Shown here: positions 59,076-64,000 of the stretch, piece by piece | Position numbering within the stretch: the stretch's first letter is position 1 | How the letters are laid out: each line of letters begins with the position of its first letter | NCBI RefSeq assembly: GCF_042453785.1 | Contig: NC_091669.1 | Span: 9,188,501-9,252,500, forward strand | Length of the DNA: 64,000 nucleotides | Source of the DNA: Malus domestica | Taxonomy: Eukaryota; Streptophyta; Magnoliopsida; Rosales; Rosaceae | Direction: 5' to 3' | Notes under the pieces: model-generated | Databases searched by the model: none | What the model saw: only the letters and a program-made list of their open reading frames with translations | What the model was told of the DNA's origin: nothing | Program-made: the position numbers and the translations under genes

Positions 59076-62000
59076 GAATAAGAAATAACCATTAACCACA
59101 ATAGTTACCGTAGTTAAGAAAAACGTTATAGAAAATTTATGTATAAAACAAATTTACAAATAATTTAGAAATATTGAAATTTCTTATATACTTTAGATAT
59201 ATCTGGTTATTAAATTCTGTGAATTTATCTCAACTCTCAGTAGATATAGTTGAATCCTTAAGTTGAGAAATGGATGAGTTTCCATAAAAATATAATATTA
59301 TTGACGAAATTTTTGACATAGAAACTAATTTTAAATGAATTCAAAGAGAGAATATAGCTAGGGTTAATCAAAAGTGAAAGCATTTTAATAAAAAATTAAA
59401 AAGTAACAAAGGTTTAATCTAGAAAAGTCTAAAATGAGGCATTTAATTCTAATTTCTCTTATTTATGAGCATTTAAAAAAAAAATCATCGTTGAACTGTT
59501 ACCAGCATTGATTCGTGCTGGATTCCCCGATTTCTAGCTTACATAGGAGTGACTCATCTCAACATGCTATGGGTACTTCGGACTCGAAGCCTTGATTCGG
59601 CCGGAAAATTGCTAAAACCATGACTGAGGACGGTACACTTAACTTCGTTGAGGCATTTTGTTAAGCACCAAGCGAAAACCATACAGATTTATCTCGAAAT
59701 CTACCGCATTTTGCTAACACTTGCCGGGTGTTGCTAAAATTCCAGCTGGCATCTGTCGACCTTTGTTGACATATATATATTAATTTATGCCTAGGAACCT
59801 TACTGAGGCATGATGCTATTTGTTTAGAATCCCTACTGAGGCCTATCAATTGCCCTCAATATACACCGATTATGGCTATCTAGAAATGTCGAGTGAAGCA
59901 TTTTGTCGAGCACATTGGTGTACACTATGGGGTCCCATAGACTTCTATAGGGTCTCCGATAGACTTTTCAAATTATTTTTCATGCATTCCTATGGTTCTT
60001 GGTGTGCATATTTCTCTCAACTTTTAAATGAACGTGTCTTACTTTGAATCCCCATCAATTAAAGTAGAATATTATCTAGGAAAAAAAAAAATTGTCATGC
60101 ACTCTTTCTTCATCCATGTTTTTCACTACACAAAAGTTTTTAAAATGCTAATAACAACTTGAGTTTTCCAATATTTGTAAGTACCTTTTGAAAGCATTTT
60201 GACCTTACATTTTAAGAAAACATAATCAAAATTCACAAGAAAGAACTAAACATAATCAAACAGAAAATCTTTACTTAACAAATTAAAGCCAAGTCTAAAC
60301 CTTTATGTACCTCCCAATCACAGCAAAAAAAATTATCTTCGAGTTTTAACTCCCTTGTCTTGTATAGTTGAGACCACTTGGAACATTATTATTTGGTTAA
60401 TTTAGTGATTAACTTTTCACCTGCTTACTTTCTCATTGCTTTTACCAATCCACGTTTGGCTGGTGGTTTTTATGTCCCATGCATTGAATCAAGTATAGGG
60501 TTAAACAAATCATAATAAAAAATTACTCAGCGTCAATCGTTTAAGCTCGTGTTTGACGTCAATTGTTGGACCAATTTAGATGTGACCATAAATCACATAA
60601 AAACACAACACCGTATCGAGATTCACTCAAAGTTTGGTACATCCGGCACTTGTGTTGGTAAGAAATCAAATCAGTCACATGAAATTTTTGAAAAATATGG
60701 CATACTAAGGTTGCTTTTTATTAGCAAATTCATTGAACACTCCACCCTATTGTACAAAAGGCTCTTCCTAGCTACAATGGTTCTAAGAGTTTAGATCTCT
60801 CTCCATGTCACTTGTCTATAACCTACCAATCAAACAATCGAATTATATGCCCACTATATTATAGCTAAGGTGGTAGTTGAGCATGATTTGAGTAACCCCC
60901 AATGCTTTTTTAATAAGCCAAAGACACATGAAAGAGGGGAGATTGGAGGAAGTGGGCATCACATAAGGCGAGAGATGTGACACAGGAAGAGAATCTGATG
61001 CCTGGGATCAGTATCTATATAGACTATATAAAAATATCCCATATGAGTTTGCGTCACAAATTGCTTGTCACTTAAATTGATATCAACCTCTTTTTCTTGG
61101 GCCATAAAATGATATCAACAAATTGCAAATACAAGAGTTTTCACACTAAGCGTGTGTGTGGGCATATCTTAGCCGTCCATGCAATTTATAATTCTAAATC
61201 AACACGCATAAAGATTAATTCTAATCGTTGAGGTGTGTAAGTCTCACAATGCATCAACAATAATACGTCCACTCTACGTGAGAGATGGATTCTCAAATTT
61301 TCATCATTCACATAAATGTATCGAAAATAGTTATGTGTTCCATTTCATTGCCACATGGATGTGCAAGAAAGAAAATGAAAATTCAAACAACCGCAAACCA
61401 ACCATGTGTGAACATGAATGTTAGTTGGCCGTGAAGTCGCTTTACATGTCAATTGGGTACATAGAAAAGCTAACTAAGAGTAATATGTAGACGAAAATGA
61501 AATGAAAATAATCATATCCAATCCATCATTTTTTGAAAAACTGATCATGTGACTAGCAATTTAAAATTTTACAGAAGGATTTCATACATATAAATGGAGT
61601 TTCTGGTCAACACCACAACATTATCGCTTCGATAGAGAGAGAGAGAGAGAGAGATATATGTATGAACATACATGGCTGTTTCACATACGGATAATCAAAA
61701 CTTATTAACAAGGTCAACAATTTCATTTTGAATAATTGCGTTTAATCATAGAATAAATTGAATTGGTTATTGTAATGAATATTGATGCTCGGAAGTTGAA
61801 TTAAGGAACAATGTGATGAAGATGACACATGCAGGTGTGATTGGTCAGTAGGTGGAGATGCTACGTGAAAATGATACTTTTGGCGACTCTAGAACAAGGC
61901 TCAGTGAAGACACTTCCTTGGCAACGCTCCTCAATCGAAGATTGTGGAGACTCTAGAACTAGGAAGTTTTGTAATGAAGTACTTTTGTTGATGCACGAAA

Positions 62001-64000
62001 TTGGATTAACGTACGGTGTGGTGCAGTTAGTGAAAATATATTCATGGACATGAACGATTACATTCGAAAGAGAGTAGAGGTTATCCTTTATAAATGTGAA
62101 ATTGGAGGAACTTTGTTGAGCTAACCAACGTGTGATTTGACTAGGCTTAATGTAATGTTGTCACTTGTTGCGTCGTGATGACTGGTCTCCAAGTTGAAGG
62201 AAATTCTCCTATTAGTTATATGAGCATATATATCCAATAAGTGGTTGCCACGTGTCGTGACTCCACTTGCATGGGGTTGGTTTGTGTGCTTTGGAAGAGA
62301 TGCTTAAGTAGTGGGGATGCTTTGGTAGGTTCATAGTTCTTTTCAGGTGATTGGTGTTCAATAGTTTCAGGGCCAATTATATATAATACAAACAAACTTT
62401 GATTTTGCAAATAGCTAACCTAAAAGTTCTTCCTCACTCAGGAACTTCAGCAAATATTGTACATCGTAATCTTTCTTGTTTTACTTCTCTTAATCAGCAG
62501 TTTATGTGCTAGCATTCGGATCATCTTTTGACTTTTAATTTGGAAGCAAAAACTATAGATGTTAACATATAAACTAGAGTTGTAGGTGTGGCTCTGGATT
62601 GAAAGCAAGATTGTCTTATCCGAATTTTTTTTATAGAATTACTATGAAACATTCATGGAGACCTAGATATGGTCCCCTCCACGCTCACAGGCTCACAGCT
62701 CAAACATTCTTCAAGTTACACAGATCTCCAACACCAGTGCGTCAAGACAAAAACTTCTCAAACCCCCAAACACATTTTTATTTGAAACAAGTTATTAAGA
62801 ATATCAAGGTTGTTCTCAATGTCTTGTAGTTAGGAACTAGGGTTTTCATACATGTGAAACTACTGCTTTATTGTACAGCTACCAACGTGCAAATGGGCGA
62901 CAAGTGGCACCATCTTCGTTGCCCTTAGTTTATTTGTCGACTGCTTGCACAATATTTACTTTCGTTTTAATCTTCACGTTGATATTGGAGGTTCAAGGAA
63001 AATGGGGGAGAAAGATGAATTCAAGTGGTCCACAACGAAATATATGCATGGTTTGCTTAATGCTCATGGTCATAAAAAACTAATTAATGAAACAAGAGGT
63101 TGTAATTCTTAAAACGAATAATGATTCTCATCAAGGGAAACCTAAGTTGTAATTCTTAAAATGTATGCTGGAGGTTTTTGCTTTTAAATTGCATACTATT
63201 TTTCTTCTTCATCACACCGTTATTTATTTATGTCTCGTAATTTTCTTTTATACTCAATCGATTATAAATAAAATAAAAATGTGCATGAGAGGAAAATAGG
63301 CATGTGGAAATCACTTCTTGAATTAATAGGTTAATTAACCTTACAGTGGTAGCATTTTTCTCAAGGGTATATATATGTATGGTTACATATAAAACGCAAA
63401 GCTTGCATATATGTAAAATTCAACCCCTAATTAAGACATGATCATTTCATGGCATGGATGAAAGTCTAGGTCGGTCATACAAATCCCTCACACTCTCACA
63501 CGCGATGCATGACGAATCATACTGGCTATAGGTTCACATGGTTAAGAATCTACACTCATCCAGTTGAGGTCTTTGCTTGCTTTCCCCTTTCAATACCACT
63601 TGTGGCATACCAAAAGGCATATTTAAGCAATGAAAGTGAATTTAACCCAGAAAAAGCATCAATCGATGATTCAGTTTGAGACGGCTGATGATTCAGTTTG
63701 ATATGGCCGACTAAGGCCATTTCGTCCCACCGGCATATAGGCAAAAATGGGGCAAGCATGTATAGTTGGTAGAGATACATAGATGGCCCATATGGTTAAA
63801 TCACACTTGAAAAATCATCATTAGTGCCACAACACCCAATAAACATAAAATTAAAGTATGAATAACTGTTAACACTAATAAAGCTATACGCATCACCAAC
63901 ACCAAGAATGTCAACATCATCTTATGATACTTATCTATCAAAACCAAAGATAAATTAATTATTAATTATTTATAAGTTTAATAATTATTTTCCTATTTGT
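59076..64000. other. Gene-poor tail of the window
   Basis: No supported gene. 59500-59960 holds repeated words (GAGGCATTTTGTTAAGCACC and GAAGCATTTTGTCGAGCACA; ACTGAGGC three times) suggesting a worn element. (GA)n lies at 61634-61654. A 24-bp direct repeat (GATGATTCAGTTTGA..GGC) lies at 63666-63710. ORFs at 61841-62053 and 62871-63083 have no recognisable family, splice context or composition bias. Confidence 0.5.

Noticed and set aside
61841..63083. Short ORFs at 61841-62053 and 62871-63083
   Set aside because: Lengths expected by chance in this region; the hydrophobic stretch in the second is not enough to call a gene.
1..64000. CRISPR array, prokaryotic operon, phage or organelle-genome insert
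   Set aside because: No regularly spaced identical repeats, Shine-Dalgarno-linked gene strings or plastid/mitochondrial genes; all genes are spliced or typical plant nuclear genes.

Overview
This 64 kb window is nuclear DNA from a dicot plant. Introns have canonical GT..AG borders, intergenic DNA is AT-rich, and there are many foldback (MITE-like) elements and class I and II transposons. All recognised genes are plant families: STERILE APETALA, plastidic glucose-6-phosphate dehydrogenase, a FAR1-related protein, a DYW-type PPR protein, phytochrome C and an SnRK1 beta subunit. The protein sequences look closest to Rosaceae-type homologues (Malus, Pyrus, Prunus), but that lineage call is an impression from memory and not a computed placement.

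Layout. 0.1-6.9 kb: SAP on the minus strand, two exons split by a 5.26 kb intron that carries a hAT element and a 181-bp tandem duplication. 6.9-18.4 kb: gene-poor repeat zone with MITEs, a 988-bp hAT element made largely of CGGTT-type repeats with a perfect 8-bp target duplication, and a pair of 330-356 bp direct repeats. 18.7-22.1 kb: ten-exon plastidic G6PDH (minus). 22.2-26.0 kb: repeats, including a 991-bp PIF/Harbinger-like element and a foldback element next to a core promoter. 26.2-26.8 kb: intronless DUF761-type membrane protein (plus). 27.7-31.2 kb: complete non-autonomous LTR retrotransposon (two 1244-bp LTRs, 963-bp interior, 5-bp target duplication) inside an older MITE. 31.3-35.2 kb: inverted-repeat elements. 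35.3-37.5 kb: FRS10-like gene (minus). 39.9-43.1 kb: intronless MEF7-like editing factor (minus). 44.3-48.7 kb: PHYC (minus, 4 exons). 51.0-52.3 kb: intronless N-acetylglucosaminyltransferase II (minus). 54.6-54.9 kb: two-exon gene for a 75-residue single-pass membrane protein (plus). 55.5-58.2 kb: SnRK1 beta subunit (minus), with an upstream ORF that stops exactly on the main start codon. 58.3-64 kb: no convincing gene, only MITEs, a degenerate minisatellite and unclassified AT-rich sequence.

The genes do not form a pathway or cluster; this is an ordinary plant chromosomal segment. Light signalling is represented by PHYC and by the FAR1-family protein. Metabolism and energy signalling are represented by the plastid oxidative pentose phosphate pathway enzyme and the SnRK1 subunit. 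Their proximity is not evidence of joint function. All exon structures were joined by hand from splice sites, reading phase and family resemblance, and no transcript data were available. No new biological system is evident. The most unusual items are the start-stop arrangement of the SnRK1 beta leader, the small uncharacterised membrane protein, and the nested or precisely bounded transposons.
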